Origin: Kalaharituber pfeilii
Lineage: Eukaryota > Ascomycota > Pezizomycetes > Pezizales > Pezizaceae
Direction of reading: 5' to 3'
Length of the DNA stretch: 64,000 nucleotides
NCBI GenBank assembly: GCA_015179045.1
Contig: WHUZ01000038.1
Span: forward strand, 1 to 64,000
The position numbers were made by a program, and so were the translations under genes. Positions 22,328-35,839 of the stretch are shown one piece after another. Below the pieces are notes generated by a model. The model was not told where the DNA came from. It saw only the letters and a program-made list of their open reading frames with translations, and did not search any database. Position 1 is the first letter of the stretch; the number at the start of each line of letters is the position of its first letter.

Positions 22328-25300
22328 TTGGGTTTTGCATTTTTTTTACTTGTTTGTATTGATTGTATCATAGAATAGCTAATTTGCAGGAATTATCAAA
22401 TACTTTCATGCACTATAATTCGAAATTCAAATGGGGATGGAAAAAAGCTAATCGGGCTATTGAATTGGCATTTGTTTCGTATTTGTTAACTGTTTGTCTG
22501 TATGTTTGTGTTTTTGTGTGTTTTAGTGTGGGTGCAGACAGATAATACTTACACTTATAGCGAAGGTATGTATGTATACTAGAAGTCGAGGGCGAATTGG
22601 AGAGGCAATCTGGGAATTACGCGCAGCAAACGTCAAAACAGATTGCCCTGGGTCCACTAGAATTTAATCATATGGACCGGAGCATTACAGTCCATCTTAT
22701 TTACTTTTAAGATGCTGGACTACCCGTTCAATGTGAGAATGGCTTTGTGTTGTTACCTCCATCACTAGAGATGACGCCATTCCACTTCAACCAACGCATA
22801 GGTCAGTTCGAAAACTTCACAACTCCACCATCTTGCTCTCAGTCACTCCTCGCGAGCACCTTCCTCCCAATCCCACCACCTATCAATCGCACCCCCTGCT
22901 CCCCCCTTGAGGAGCCCTTCAGTAGCACCTCCGATGGCTCCCTCTTACGCCCGTCCAGTGGCTACTCCATCCAGCTCCGCTCATACACCCCCCATGACAA
23001 ATCAAGGTCTGCTGTGGACATTTATTCGCCAGCAGAAATGCAATGGTAATCACGGGATTCACGTCAGAAAACAGCCTAGGCCTGACCAGGTTAGGTTACT
23101 GATTCCGAAACGAGACGGTGTGTACCTCTTGAAAGACAAGCAATAGGTGGGTGTGTGAGACCAGGTCTATGACATAGCCGGCGGAGGAAATCTGACCGAG
23201 TTGGGTGTGAGTTCCGGAACAAGAGGTACTGTCCCTTTCAAAATACAAGCAACTTGTGAGTACATAGGGACTTTGGGTACACAAGGTTCGGTGTGGAGAG
23301 TGAGCTCGTATTATTGCTCGTACTAATGCTATGAAAAATATACATATATGTTGTGAATTGATGATCTATCAATTGTTTCGTTATTGAGTCATGGCTACCT
23401 TATTGCGTACAGTTTCAGAATCCGTAATGACAGCTCAGGGGCGGAGATAAGGGAAGGGAAACAGGTGAGGAAGCACCGAAAATAACTGGCGTGAATAATC
23501 GGATGAAACGAACATTTTTCACAGCCACTTGACACAATGAGACCGGTGCTGAAAGGTCGTGGGGAAGAACAAGTGGAGTGAGCAAAATAATAAGTTAATA
23601 AGCTGAACTCTTTGTTGCTGGCTCTTCTACATGTAAAACACAGAAGGCTCGAGAAAAATAAATTGTGTGGATAAAGCACAACAATATGATGACTAAAGAG
23701 AATAAGAGAAGAAAACTAGACGACGAGATGAAGTGATAGTGTGGACATTTGCGACCCGAAATATCATCCCTTACCCTCAATCCTCTACTTGCGCGAGGGT
23801 CAGCTGCCGAGACTACTAATAACAGCGCCGCTATCATACCGGAAGGGGGTTAGCAAATACAAAAACTATCATAAAAGAATAAAAAATTACTGCAGCAAGA
23901 TACTGCCGGCTTCCAGTCGGCGGTCGTGCCAGATTAACTGCCGGCATATCATTACGTACCTGTCAGCCTGTCTGGAGGCCTAAAATTCCGGCAAGTTAGT
24001 TCGGATCTTTACCTCCGGCAAGAGTACAGTGCCATGGTGGGTTCCAGTTTGAAAATGTACTTCCCAAGTTGCCCAATTTCTAATGCGGAGGTATGTAGCC
24101 TTACGTATCCATGTTTTCGCTACAAACTTTCGATTCTGTATTGACATTCATCCCAGTCTGCAGCTGAATCTACCACTGATATATGTAAGTGCTGTGGAGG
24201 AATTTCTTCAACAAGAGAGAGAACTTCTGTACTGCTAGTGTAGGTTGATCAGAGCAGAACCTCCGTCCACCCCCCTCCCTCACATATATACAGGACATAC
24301 AGGATATAACCTCCCCACCCCGTTTCAGCAACAGCCCACTTCCGGCATCTACCCCCCCGGTGCTCCTCGCAACTCCCCCCTCCAGTAACAGCGTAAGTGT
24401 ACACCGCCACAGTGCTTGCTTTCACCTGCGCGAAGCTAATGTATATCTGTAGATGCTTCGGTTCATCTTTGTAGAATTTTCTTTTTTCAGCTCAAGTTTT
24501 TGAGGTGAGTTTTGTATGGGATGCCCAAATGTTAGGCCGCAGATGTTTGGCAAGTACTTGTTTAAAGTAGCAATGGAATTGATCGAATAATAGATGTAAA
24601 TTGTATTCTTTGGGCCTCTGTGAATATGTAGATTATGGGCGGCGCAGTACAAACCAGGAATATACTACGAAAATAAGAGTTATTAGGGATAGGATTAGAA
24701 AATAGAATAGATTACGCTTACTTCCCTGAAAGTTTGTCCAGTTATGGGTGCAGCCCAGCGAAAAGGATAGGAGCATTCGTTCTTACCGAGGGAACCGTTT
24801 TTTTCCCTACTAAGTCCCACGGTTTTGCCGAGAGTTTGAGCGAGTTTGAAAGTTGCTACGGGATATATTGAAAAGAAGGAGGCTGAAATGATATAGCAGA
24901 GCTGTATTGTTCAATAGGTGAGCTCTTTACCTTGCACTCGGAATGAAAGCTCAAGTATATGCTTTACCAAAATTTGTTGTGTACTCACTTAGTTCCAGAT
25001 TTAATTTGGAGGAGGGTCTGTTTTAGTAAGAATGAAAACTGGTATGGAAAGGATGGTGATAACCCTGGAGAAGGAATACTTTGGAATGTGAATGTTGACC
25101 GAATTTTTTTACGAGGTATTTCAGATTACTTTAATTCTACTTCAATCTTTTTTTGGTATGCTGTTTTAGCACTTGTTTGCGATGAAAATTTTGAATTTTG
25201 GTAACCAAAATAGGGTTTTTAAGCAGCTGCAGAAGGGAGGAAGGAAGGGGAGAAAAAGGTCGGACAGTCAACAAACTTTTGCAGTTTAATAGTATGTACA

Positions 25301-25420
25301 TAATATTGAAGGGAGCTTTTCCTTATCTAATACTTCAGTTTTATTGGTTTTTGTTTTTTTTATTTTGTATTTTTAATAATAGTTTATTGTATTCAAGGGG
25401 CGGGTCTGGCGGGTGTGATA
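22328..25420. other. Spacer downstream of the SNF2 pseudogene
   Basis: Short Pro/Ser-rich frames occur near 22750-23050 and T-rich sequence near 25290-25390. None resembles a known protein and none shows a convincing splice structure. Confidence 0.5.
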
Positions 25421-26130
25421 CAGTCCGACCTTGCTATAATGAACCCGCTATAGTGGAAACCTTGCTATTATGAATATACCGTGCTCTTGGATTTCCATCC
25501 CCATGCAATCTGACCTTGCTGTAATGAAATCATACCAAATGGTGTAATGAAAAAAATACTCTAGGAAGTTATTTTTATCTGCATACAAATTGTTCTTGCT
25601 ATAATGAAAAGTAGCTGATGATATCCATTGAGGCCCCCCTGCTACTATCTTTCCTCCTGCGTACCAATAATTCCTGAGCCAGCCCAGTAAACAGCAACTA
25701 CGTCACTAAGTGCTTCAGTTGGTTTAAACCAAGTTGTGAGTGTCTGTTCCTTCCAGGTATGTTCTTGGTATAACTGCTTACCATTTGCTAGTAGACATCT
25801 TCACTGTTAGCATCCTGATAATGAATCTTAATCTACTTTTAATTTACTTCTAATTTATATTCTTCTCCCACTACTACTGCTCCTTACATTTCTATTTCCA
25901 TTCCTATTCATCACTACCACCACTGTCCTATTCAAATTGATTAATGTAGCTATTTCCATTACTAGTAAGTCAATGCAGAGGTTAATTAGTATTGAAAGTT
26001 GTTCAAGACTCCCGAACTCAGCTGCCAAGACTATAGGACTAATTTGCCACAGTTTTCTATACTGAAAACCTTGCTATAGTGGAAAACAAAGGGCCAAAAT
26101 TTACGTGTTCATTATAGCAAGGTCGGACTG
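25421..26130. mobile_element. 710-bp pogo-like MITE with repeated terminal motif
   Basis: The termini are perfect 24-bp inverted repeats beginning CAGTCCGACCTTGCTATAAT, flanked by TA (25419-25420 and 26131-26132). The motif CTTGCT(A/G)T(A/T)ATGAA recurs in direct orientation at 25430, 25461, 25515 and 25595, and a related CTTGCTATAGTGG lies near the right end at about 26070. No transposase is encoded. The structure fits a non-autonomous pogo/Fot-type element. Confidence 0.8.
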
Positions 26131-29100
26131 TATATACCTTTGGATTACAGCTCGTATCTCTGCCAGTTCGCGTTTCATATCGTGGGTGTGCACAGGGCTG
26201 GTTCATAAGAGATGACCAATCACAGTTTAGACTACCTCGCCTCACCTCGCCTCATCCCGCCCAGAAGCTTGCGGGCGACCCCGCTCCTACTTCTTTCCGC
26301 CGTATTTTAAATATTTGCGGCCCATCCGAGCAGAGTGCGACAGACTAATCCTTGGTAGTCGGCTCCCGCCCGTCCTCGCTGTAAATTGCTAGCATACTGG
26401 TTCGTCAAAATTATTTCCGTTTAGTTATATATTTTGTTATGGTATGATGATGCATGTATACACTTGCACTTACGGGGTAATAACCAAGTACGATGACCAC
26501 ATAGGCCTCAAGAAATGTGTAGGGCAATCAACCATGCGATCCGAAAGCCATCCCGGCGCCACCCCCGCAAATGCTGTCTGCACGGACCACCTGGTCAATA
26601 GGGTGGTTACATATCATATGATCTTCATTACAGTCTAGACTCTTTCATGTTCAAGCAATGCGAAAATAATAATAACCACCTTCTATATATGTACTCCTCC
26701 ACACTGTACCTATCATACCTACTATCTACTATACTTCTACATACTGTACTGAAATAATAGCCAAGAAATTTTACAGCACCATTAGCGAAAAAAATATCAT
26801 TGGCTTGCTATGTTGCCAAAATAGTCCATCCCTGTCACTCACGTGCCCCTTTCACACCAACTATACGCCAGACCTCCGAACGAAGCATGTTAATAATATA
26901 GCAGCATGGTAATTGTACCACTTGCATACCTCAAAATCACTGTCACTAATCTCTTGCTCAATTTATAGCAAGCATGACAGTATAGCGGCAGGAACTATAG
27001 CAAGCGTGGTAGCAGCGTAGTAGTATTATAGTATGGCAGCATGATAGTATGCATTCACTTACATGTTATGAATGTCCGCTTGCTTACCGTATGGTGATGG
27101 TATAGCAGCATGATAGTATGCAGTAGTGAGAAGGTTGGAGGTAAGGGGGTTGAGGAGAGAGAGGGTGGGAGTGGAGGAGGGGGGTGAGGAGAGAGATGGG
27201 GGGGTGAGGGGCGGTGGGGAGCGGAAGCTCGGAAGGTATGGGAATCGGAGTAGGAGAGTGGTAGGATTAGAGGCCTCACGGTCGGGAGGCCGGTCACTGC
27301 TAGTTCACTAACCAATCGCCGGCACATTTCCTAGAACTCTATAGCCTCCCGCTACATAATCACGCACCTACACTCCAGTTTGATATAGTTCCCAGAAGCC
27401 TCCGATTCTTGCGTGGTTGCAGGTGGTCGCGCCCTTGCCAGCGCCCGTGGCTGTGCATGAGGATCCTCAGCAGGCCCAATGAATTCCATCTTGTATACAC
27501 CTCCACACTAAGGTAACGCCAGATGGTGTAGTGGAAGCTGACAGGGCAGCTGGTGCAACTAAGGTAACTGGCTGTGGGTGAGCGTTAGTACGTAATGATG
27601 CGTACTAAGAATAGCTAGACGGGAATGCTGTATCGACCTTTGAAAATTCGGTTGAAAGGAAGGAAGGACGGAGAGGAAATTGGGTAAGGTGAATCGAGGA
27701 TGAAATAAATGAGGGGGGATAAACTTCCGCTCTTCATCAAAAAACTGAAGTCCTGAAGGGTTGCTCCCGCCGTGGACACGTGCCTTGGTTAGTCTCATGC
27801 ACGTTTCTTATCATTCCTTCCATATTTAGCCAACCTCAGCCCCCACAATACCCATCCCACCACCCTCCCTCCAACAGGAGACGTCACAAAACATGGTGCG
27901 TTGCATTCACGCCACCCCGCCGCTACGGCAACAGTAACCCCAGTATTACTATTGTGCCCACTCTCTCTCAATTCCTACGTCGCGACTACAATAATCCTTT
28001 CACCCATCGATCTGTACCCTTGTAACTCCAAACAATCCGGAAAACCTTACAGGGCAAGTCAAAGAAAAAAATGGGGATTGGGACGATGTTTGCAGACATC
28101 ATGTATTGTCCTTTCTGCTAGCATCCACAGGCCTCATATCGAAATTTTCAGATTTTTAGCCGTTCCAAAACAGTAGACTGCTCCAAATTGGTGCGGATTG
28201 TTCCTGGTTTGGCTCCAGGGGGAAGAATATCCGCCTTGGCCTTGATCTCTTTTGATGGCAACAAAACAACTAGTTAGTATTAATTTTGATAGCATTGGAA
28301 GGGAAATTGAAAGCGGCGGGAAAAGGTATGATGGTCGGGGGAAGCGGATGGATGGCAGTCTACGGGTGTTTCTGGGAGTCGACCAGAAGGTTGGAAGGGG
28401 TAAAGGGCACGAATTGAGTAGTTTTAGAGGTCGATTGGGAAGAAGGGGTAAGGCTGGTGAGATGCGAGGCATACCGGAGAGAGCCTTCAATTTTGTCCAG
28501 GAGAAGGAAGGTACGGGAGTGCCATTGTCTATTAACGATACCGCAAGTTAGCATTGGAATGCTTCATAGTTTACATGATTCAAATTTCTGTGTAACAGAG
28601 TCTAACAAATATAGAAAAATTGGTGATAGTGAGGGAGAGGATGCTGCTCATTAAACGGAGGAGGAACACGGAATGACTAATGAAAGAAACGAACGGCAAG
28701 GTAAAGGAGATTATGACGTTCTGGCGCCCTCCGATAGCGGACACGGCAAGTCTCCTTCCGGCAGCGGTGGCCCCAACCCACCTAACAGTAGGGATGTTTT
28801 GAAAGGAACATGGTATTGCTGTCAGCCGTTTTTTTTTTTCTGTGTCCCTTGGTACATCAATCAATTGACGGGGCGGGGCGTAGGATGCAGGACTGGGATG
28901 GGGGGATGCAGACAGGCCAATCAAGTGGAGAGCTTGGGTGAAGGCCCCCGTTGAGAACGAAGTGCGAAGCTGCGCCGTGTGACACGGGCATTGTGTGGCT
29001 GCAGTGGCGGTGCTCTGGCTTGGCGGATATAATCCCGTAAAACCATCAACATGTACAAGGGCTGCCTGTGGAAATTACTTTGTGTAAGTAATCCGGAAGC

Positions 29101-29610
29101 CGCAAAATAGGCGCTCAACTGCCATGCGCAGCTATAGAAAGCTTAGTACCAAAGAGCTCTTCAGGCATACCGCGGTTCGTACCTGACCTGACAAGCCGGG
29201 GTCATCATGGCCAGGAATACTCTACTGGAAGCAATATGTACTGTACTCTACACACCCCTTGTTCTAGTCCTGGAACCGAACTTCCTCCCGCAGCCCGGAT
29301 CCATCTCTCCAGACGCACTGCAATAAATACAACTAAGCACAGGGCGCCACGCACTCTAGCCTAACCACGCTGATAGACATCACGCCCGTTGATGTTTTCA
29401 ACAGCTGGCTTCTGCGCTCCCTGAGCCGGGGCCCGTACTCCGTATATTGCCTTTGCCTCCGGCCACCTTGTCCTCCACTGCCAGATATTGGTGGGATTTC
29501 TTGATTCGACAAGTAGGACTTAGCCCCCTTGTTCAGTAATCGTCCACCCTCCGCTCTTCCTTGCCCGGCTCTCGCTTCCTTCCCCCAGTATGTATAACAC
29601 CCGGGATATA
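26131..29610. other. Spacer with degenerate tandem motifs, no clear gene
   Basis: Contains a CTCGCCTCAC-type tandem near 26235, imperfect repeats of a GCAGCATGATAGTATGCA unit (27032-27053 and 27101-27122) and a G-rich purine tract near 27120-27220. A 48-codon frame at 28131-28277 is listed separately. Confidence 0.5.
28131..28277 (+). other. Short open frame resembling part of a conserved protein, unidentified
   Basis: The frame starts right after a CCACAG acceptor-like sequence and runs for 48 codons to a TAG. It includes KLVRIVPGLAPGGRISALAL followed by ISFDGNKT, which has the feel of a folded-domain exon rather than random sequence. A Gly/Arg/Lys-rich frame continues downstream (28252-28551) in another register. 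I cannot name a family. It may be an exon of a decayed gene. Confidence 0.2.
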
Positions 29611-30076
29611 CAGTTACACTTGCTATATCATACCGGACGACCAAAATGCAGCACTTTCTGTCCAGTTTAACCTAGCGTTCGGTATAACAAATTTTGCAAG
29701 GGTGCCTACCAGGGGGTACAGAACTTAGTAAGCCAATTGAGAGGTACGATATGTCTGGAGACTGGTGTTTCAGGGCTTCCTAACCTCCTCAGATATTACA
29801 TAACTTCAAACAATGAATTCAAGATATAAAGAACACTTCAAAAATAACACACAGAAGGTACAGAGGGTAGTCTCATGATTTTTGCCTTTATCTGGTTCAG
29901 CTAACTAGTTTATATGTAATTTGAATTTAAAAGTCTACAGTTTTGTTGTCCAGTCCAGTTTAACTGGGCATCCAGTATAGCTAATTGTTTTGTATGTAAA
30001 TTGCAAAACCATCTAGGGTCGTCCAGTATAGCAAGGTTTCCGGTTTAACGAGGCCCGATATAGCTAGGTAAATCTG
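29611..30076. mobile_element. 466-bp pogo-like MITE, diverged
   Basis: The left end begins CAGTTACACTTGCTATATC. The right end, read on the opposite strand from 30076, begins CAGATTTACCTAGCTATATC. The arms are imperfect and need a one-base gap. TA flanks both sides (29609-29610 and 30077-30078). Interior GGTATAACAAA and GTATAGCAAGG motifs echo the termini. No coding capacity. Confidence 0.65.
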
Positions 30077-31340
30077 TATCGGGTTTACAAGCAGATCAAC
30101 ACAATCTGCCGCCGTTAGCTTCTAATCGAGATATATGTACCCCCTGCTGGCGTACCAGATTAGGCATATCTCAATGCAGCAACCAATCGTACAATATCAT
30201 TGTTCACTTGGAACTGAGATTGGCAATTTGCATAAACCTGCATAAAGTAGCTCTGGCCGAAGCACGCATACGAGTGAGACTGGCCACTTACGGTAGTCGA
30301 CACTCTTGGCGGATCTGCGGCCAGTTTCGGTCTCCTCTGCACCACTCACTAACAATGTCCAGTCAGTCACAACCCTTCAATGCACAGCCTCAAGTTCCAG
30401 GTGCAGCCATGCCTGGGGCCGATGTCACAAGGCTAAATTCATCTGTGCTTCCTAAGTATTGCCTCCCTTCCTCCCAGGCACACATCAGAAGAACTCCTGC
30501 TCTGTGTCCAGACAGGCATTTACATTCCTACAACCTTAAAGGTACAGGACTGCTGACAACTCTGGATCCACACCGGCTCCAATAATGCACAGAGCACCTT
30601 GACACACCTTAGGTAGTTTTCTACCCAACATCACAATATTTCCTTACACCGCATGGAGATCAAGCAAGAATCCATTAATGAAAAGATAATAAAATTATAA
30701 GCAGTAAAAGAATTCACTAGACCAAGGGTTCAACAGTATTAAAAGGGAACAAGGCATCAGTTTCAGGTGCTTATAATCGGCCGTTGGTATGACAAGACCA
30801 GCCGTTCAAATTGACGTTGCTGCCAGAAATCGCAGTGGAAAGGAGAAAACTGGTTTGAAATATATGCTGTGAAATCAAGCAATTCGCTTTATTCCTCAAT
30901 GGTACCCCACTGCTTTCCAGCATCAGGGGCCATAAAGCTGATTCCAATGCGGTCTGCAAATCCTGCTTGCCCTATCCAGGCTAGGTGCACACAAACACAT
31001 TTGGAGACACACACCCCAACACGCCCACCTTGCTAGCCATGTCCAAACGAAATGAGTACACTAATTCATATAACATTTGCAAAACACACAAGGAATGAAC
31101 ACCAATGATCATTCTCATTGGCCAAAAGCGAGACAGCAAAGTCAGATCCCAGCACCAAAGAAGTTATTTCACCAAGCTTATTAACATGACAGCCGTGGCA
31201 CATCACGCCATGGGGCATTCCAACCCCACTTGCCCTCACAAGACTGCCTGTCTCGGAGAATTATCACCTTAGGACTAGCGTTCACCCAATCAGCAAAAGA
31301 AAAGCAACGTTCGGTAAATATTTGGTCAGGGAGAATCAAG

Positions 31341-31376
31341 GTGCTAATCAAAATGCTAATCAAACTGCTAATTAAA
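31341..31376. repeat. Three tandem copies of a 12-mer
   Basis: The unit is (G/A/C)TGCTAAT(C/T)AAA, repeated three times head to tail with one or two changes between copies. Confidence 0.75.
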
Positions 31377-33183
31377 GGAAACCGTTGCAGAGTATGTAGC
31401 TCTTGTTCACTTCCTCCCTAACCCTAGTTTGGTGCTCTGGTTTTATCCACAATGGACGGGTAGATTTATCCATGATCGGAAACCGGGACGTACGTAGTTT
31501 AATATGTGTTCGCGCCGGACTGTCAGTGATGTATATTCTGCTTCATTCATGCACCTAATGCAGACAAAGCCGGTTCTACTCTAGAACAACCATGAACCAA
31601 TTCATCCGAGTAGGAAGGATGTTTGATACAGTCAGCGAATTTTATTTGATTGGCTACATGCGTACCTGCAACCAGACTGAGTTACATCAAACAGGCTAGA
31701 TAGTAGTCTGGTTGACACGCTAAACACAAAGGTATGCACTATCAAAGTACATGGGAATGTGCCTGTATAAGGCACTAGTTTCTGTGTCTTGCTTCGGGCC
31801 ATGGAATGATTCTGATTTATCCATATAGATAATAAAGAAACGTACAGGAACATTCCAATCATATGCCTAGGAAACTGCCTACATTAGGTACTTAGTACCG
31901 CTGACAAGGACCATGCATCAACCGAACAGGTGCCATACCACCACTAGCGACTGTTCCTAAAATATCAGGTACGTCGACCAACCACACCAACATCAACCCC
32001 GTTCAGCTGGGCCCCACTATCACACATCATATAAAGAAAACTTCATTAAGATTATTATATACCCACTAGCTTGCAAGCCCACAATAACCAACCCGACTCA
32101 ACGCATAACTGGCACACTAACTTAACCACCACATCCACATAACAGAATATATGGTTATATTCCAGCCCTAAAATCTCCCTCCCAGACCCCACTTCGACAT
32201 CGATCATAACAAATCATGCATCTAGTCTCGCTACATCACGCATGCACACGAACCGACTTAATAGAACTGTCAGCTTTCTGTATTATTACAAAGGCCGTGG
32301 GGCTCCAGATTGACAGAGTTTTTCTGCTTTTTTATTTTCCTATTATACATGGAAGGTTTATTCCACAAATACATCCGATCCCCTGTCCGGAGGTGCACTG
32401 AGATGTGGACTCCACCACCGCCCCTTCCGCCCCCGATCCAGCTAGTACCATATCAGAATCCTAGATGTACAAATTAAGTATATCAATATTATTATACTTA
32501 TTACTACTATTTTTCTAAGGTATATCCATAGGATATGCCATAATCATAACGATGATATGGCTTGATGAGTAATGGAACATACCGCTGTACATTATGTACA
32601 TTCACACGTGGTGCAGCGCATGATCTTGATACACATAGTGCAAAAAGAAGGTGAGGAAAGAAGCAGGAGCGAACAGGAACGAAATAGTGTACCAATTAGG
32701 GGGGTGGAAGAGGGTAGGTGTTACGGCTGAATGTAATGTGGAAAGTTTATAGAGGCGCGGAGGGGGGTATTATTATAGGAAAACGGTTAGCGAATGATCC
32801 TGGGATATGGGGGCGTTAAGGGGGCTTGCATATATACGTATGTAGGAATGCGCCTATGTAAAGTATGTAATGAAGCAGGCTGTCGAGAGATTCAGGCAAT
32901 GGATGAAAAGAGGAGGAAGGGCTCAAGGGTAAATGGGAAGATAGCAAGAGGAAAACGGCACGATACATTGTAAGATGAAGTGTGAGATATGACTAGATAC
33001 TCGAAGGTAGATATGTAAGAAAGAGTCATGGAAGAAGGAAATTTGAGGTTTGAGGGGAGACATCGATCCGGAACCGAGGAGACGCAGTGGAAATTTCTGG
33101 GCGACGGAGAGGCGATGGTACGGTACACGGTACATACAATGAGTCAGAGATTAAACCGGGGAGATAGCTCGCGCGCACGCATA

Positions 33184-33244
33184 TGTGTGTGTGTGTGTGT
33201 GTGTGTGTATGTGGACGTACGGTGTTTGTGGACGTACGGTGTTT
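33184..33244. repeat. TG microsatellite followed by doubled 17-mer
   Basis: About 13 TG units (33184-33209) are followed by two exact copies of GTGGACGTACGGTGTTT (33211-33227 and 33228-33244). Confidence 0.85.
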
Positions 33245-33358
33245 GTGTACATGATCTGTGTTTTTTTACGATTTTTTTTCTTACCGTTTGGAAGAAATAA
33301 AAACAAACTAAAAAATAAAACCAACAAAACACAAATGTGACAAAAGATTTGAAGACGC

Positions 33359-33386
33359 AAAAAAAAAAAAAAAAAAAAAAAAAAAA
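33359..33386. repeat. 28-base A tract
   Basis: An uninterrupted A run in A/T-rich spacer. Length may be affected by assembly of homopolymers. Confidence 0.8.
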
Positions 33387-34837
33387 GCAATAGAGAGGGG
33401 TCAAGCATAGGATGGTCGAGATAGATATAAATTTTGTATAGTATAATAATAGAATTCAAAAGAAAAAAAATACTTCCAATCGTTAGATCGCACTGTATCG
33501 GCGCGACACAGTGCAAATCTTGGGAGTTTGGAGGAAAGGAATGGGTTTAAAGAGAGGGAAAAAAAAGAGAGAGAGATCGAAAAACATTAAGGTCAAAAAA
33601 AAAAAAATTAAACAATAAGTATACAACTAGGTTTAATGTAAATGATCGTGTAGAATAATAATTATAAAAATAGAAGAAAAATAAAGAAATATAAAGAGCT
33701 CAAAAGAGAGAATGATTTGGTACGGACATAACCTGGAGCCTCCAGCTATGAAGACTCGGAAAGCGGAAACATCAAAAGCCAAAGTAAATGAAAAGAAAAT
33801 GACAAAAAAATGGTATCTGTAGCTATAGGAAAATGGCTCACGTTGGCAGCCTGTGATATGATATGGCGGCATACATGGCATACAACGCATAGCATACCTT
33901 TGTTAAATCCAATCCCACCCGAAATTAAAGGAAAAGAAAAGTACCCAAAAGAGCTGGTCCATATCAAAGCAAACACTTGAAAAAAGATAGAACCCGGTTA
34001 GTATACCATAGCATACATCTGTATACATATATGTTATGGTATCATAGAGGGAAATAAATCGATAGATGCTCCATCACCGAAACAAACATGCGCCGGAACG
34101 GAAAACTGAAATAAACAATTGATCGATAGAGCAGGAAATTGAGGAACCTGGCCCATGATTGTTGTAGTTCACCCAAATCCAGCCTAGGAAATGCCTAATA
34201 TAAAATAAAATTAAAAGAAGAAATGAGTTAAATAAAATAAAATAAGAGATTAAGATAATAGAATAGAAAGTAATAAATAAAATAATAAACATACAAAAGC
34301 AGTCCCCATGCCCCATGAAAACCCACCCCACCCCACGTTAAGTGATATGATGCAGATAAAGGATTCGTGGTATCGTGAAACCGTCAGTAAAGAAGAAAAG
34401 AGAAAGGTGTTCTTTGTTTTTGTTGTTTGCTTCTAAACACTTGAGTATCTGTCTTCCAGCATTTTTCTACGCTTCCTCGATGGTGGTGTTCGGTTGATAT
34501 TCCGCAATCCGACCAATCCACATTTTTCTTGCGATCCCAGCACCAATGCTCTTGAGAAGCGTAGTCGTTGCAACTTCGGTGGTCTAGCATGTTCCACCTG
34601 AGAGGTTTACCATCCTCTTTGGAGATGACTCCAAGTTCCGAGGATAGTTGTTTCACGTTATAGCTAATTCCTAACGTGGTTCCCCTCTCCCGAAATACCA
34701 CAGCCACAGCCTATTACTGCCCGAAAGCATTCCAACGACGCTTCCCCCCATCCCCTCTCTCTTTCTCCTCCTCGTCTCTAGTCTCCCGGCCGTCCATACC
34801 ACCACCACCGCGGTGGTCTTCACGAGGTAAGAAGGCC

Positions 34838-35839
34838 TCATTGAAGCTCCTTGGCTTTTTCTTTGCAGGCCGCAGCGGTGAAGCCACCCCCAACTTTACC
34901 CGCAATGATTTTCCATCGGTCCTGCTCGTACTCTTCGATTGCATTACGCAGTCGCATAACCTAACTCGAATGTTTAGCAGCCTTTTTCTTTCTTGGGATG
35001 AGCTCAGGGTCTGGCGCAACAATGATCATATTCACGTTAGACGGCGAGGGGGGAAAAGAAAGGCTAGAGATGCTCACAGTGTCATCTGTCCATTGAGTAG
35101 TTTTTGCCTTCAGCTTTGTGCAATAACGCACTTGTAGAGTCCCTGACGATCGACCGGGGAAAAACTCTGCAATTTGCTTCCAAGTAAGGGCTTTGTTCTC
35201 CTTTAGGTCCACTAACAGCTGGTCGTCTTCAGTTGTGAATTTGAGCTTTGGCCCCCGCGGCCTTGCTGCTGGTGCTGGCATCGACTGACTGCTTAGTCCA
35301 GCAATGGAGGATGGGCCAACGCCCCCCATGCCTAGGCCGAGACTTCCACTTGGTCCAGGACCCGTGCGTGCCATCTTTGCGGGTGGAGGCTGGTCAGGAA
35401 GGTGATGGTGATGGTGATGCTGAGGGTGTGCATGGTGCTGCTGCGGATGGGAGTGATGGTGTCGTGGATCAATCCCAAGGTCGTCTTCCCCGTCTCGAAG
35501 ACTACTTAGAGCAAGTTCCAATTCATCATGGGTTCTGGCCTTTGCTTTACCTGAAGTATGTGTAGTACCATAAAGATGACCACCGCCGCCTCCGCCCCCA
35601 AGGCTCCCTCCATCCATATGCGGTGGCCTCTGGTGAGCAATGTGCTGCAACAGACTCCCCCCTAAATCGTCGAGCGGATCAAGGGCCTGCTGTTGCGAAG
35701 TCGGCGACCGACTCTGGATACCAGAAGTGTATGGCGGCCTCGGATAATCGTTGATGCGATACGGAGCAGCCAGTGTTGGAATAGGAAGGGTTCTATTGCT
35801 AGAAGTAGGTGATCTGGGAAAGGTGCAAGCTGCGGCAGC
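34838..35839 (-). CDS. Two-repeat SANT/Myb domain protein (5' end incomplete)
   Basis: Two exons are clear: 35078-35839 and 34838-34960, separated by a 117-bp intron (donor GTGAGC, branch CTAAAC, acceptor TTAG). They encode about 294 residues. The N-terminal two thirds are low complexity: Pro/Ser-rich, a Gly run, and a His-rich block (HPQQHHAHPQHHHHHH). The first SANT/Myb repeat is FTTEDDQLLVDLKENKALTW followed by FFPGRSSGTLQVRY. The second, beginning right after QWTDDT and crossing the intron, is RLRNAIEEYEQDRWKIIAGK with GGGFTAAACKEKAKEL at the end of the protein. This suggests sequence-specific DNA binding in the nucleus; target genes are unknown. The large exon has no usable ATG near its 5' end and begins at a CTCAG acceptor, so an upstream exon is required; a candidate is listed at 37002-37103. 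Confidence 0.8.

Larger units (their letters stand above)
30077..34837. other. Spacer with simple repeats and AT-rich tracts
   Basis: Holds a triple 12-mer repeat (31341-31376), a TG dinucleotide run (about 33184-33209), a doubled 17-mer (33211-33244), a 28-A tract (33359-33386) and AAAATA-rich stretches at 34200-34290. No gene recognised. Confidence 0.55.
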
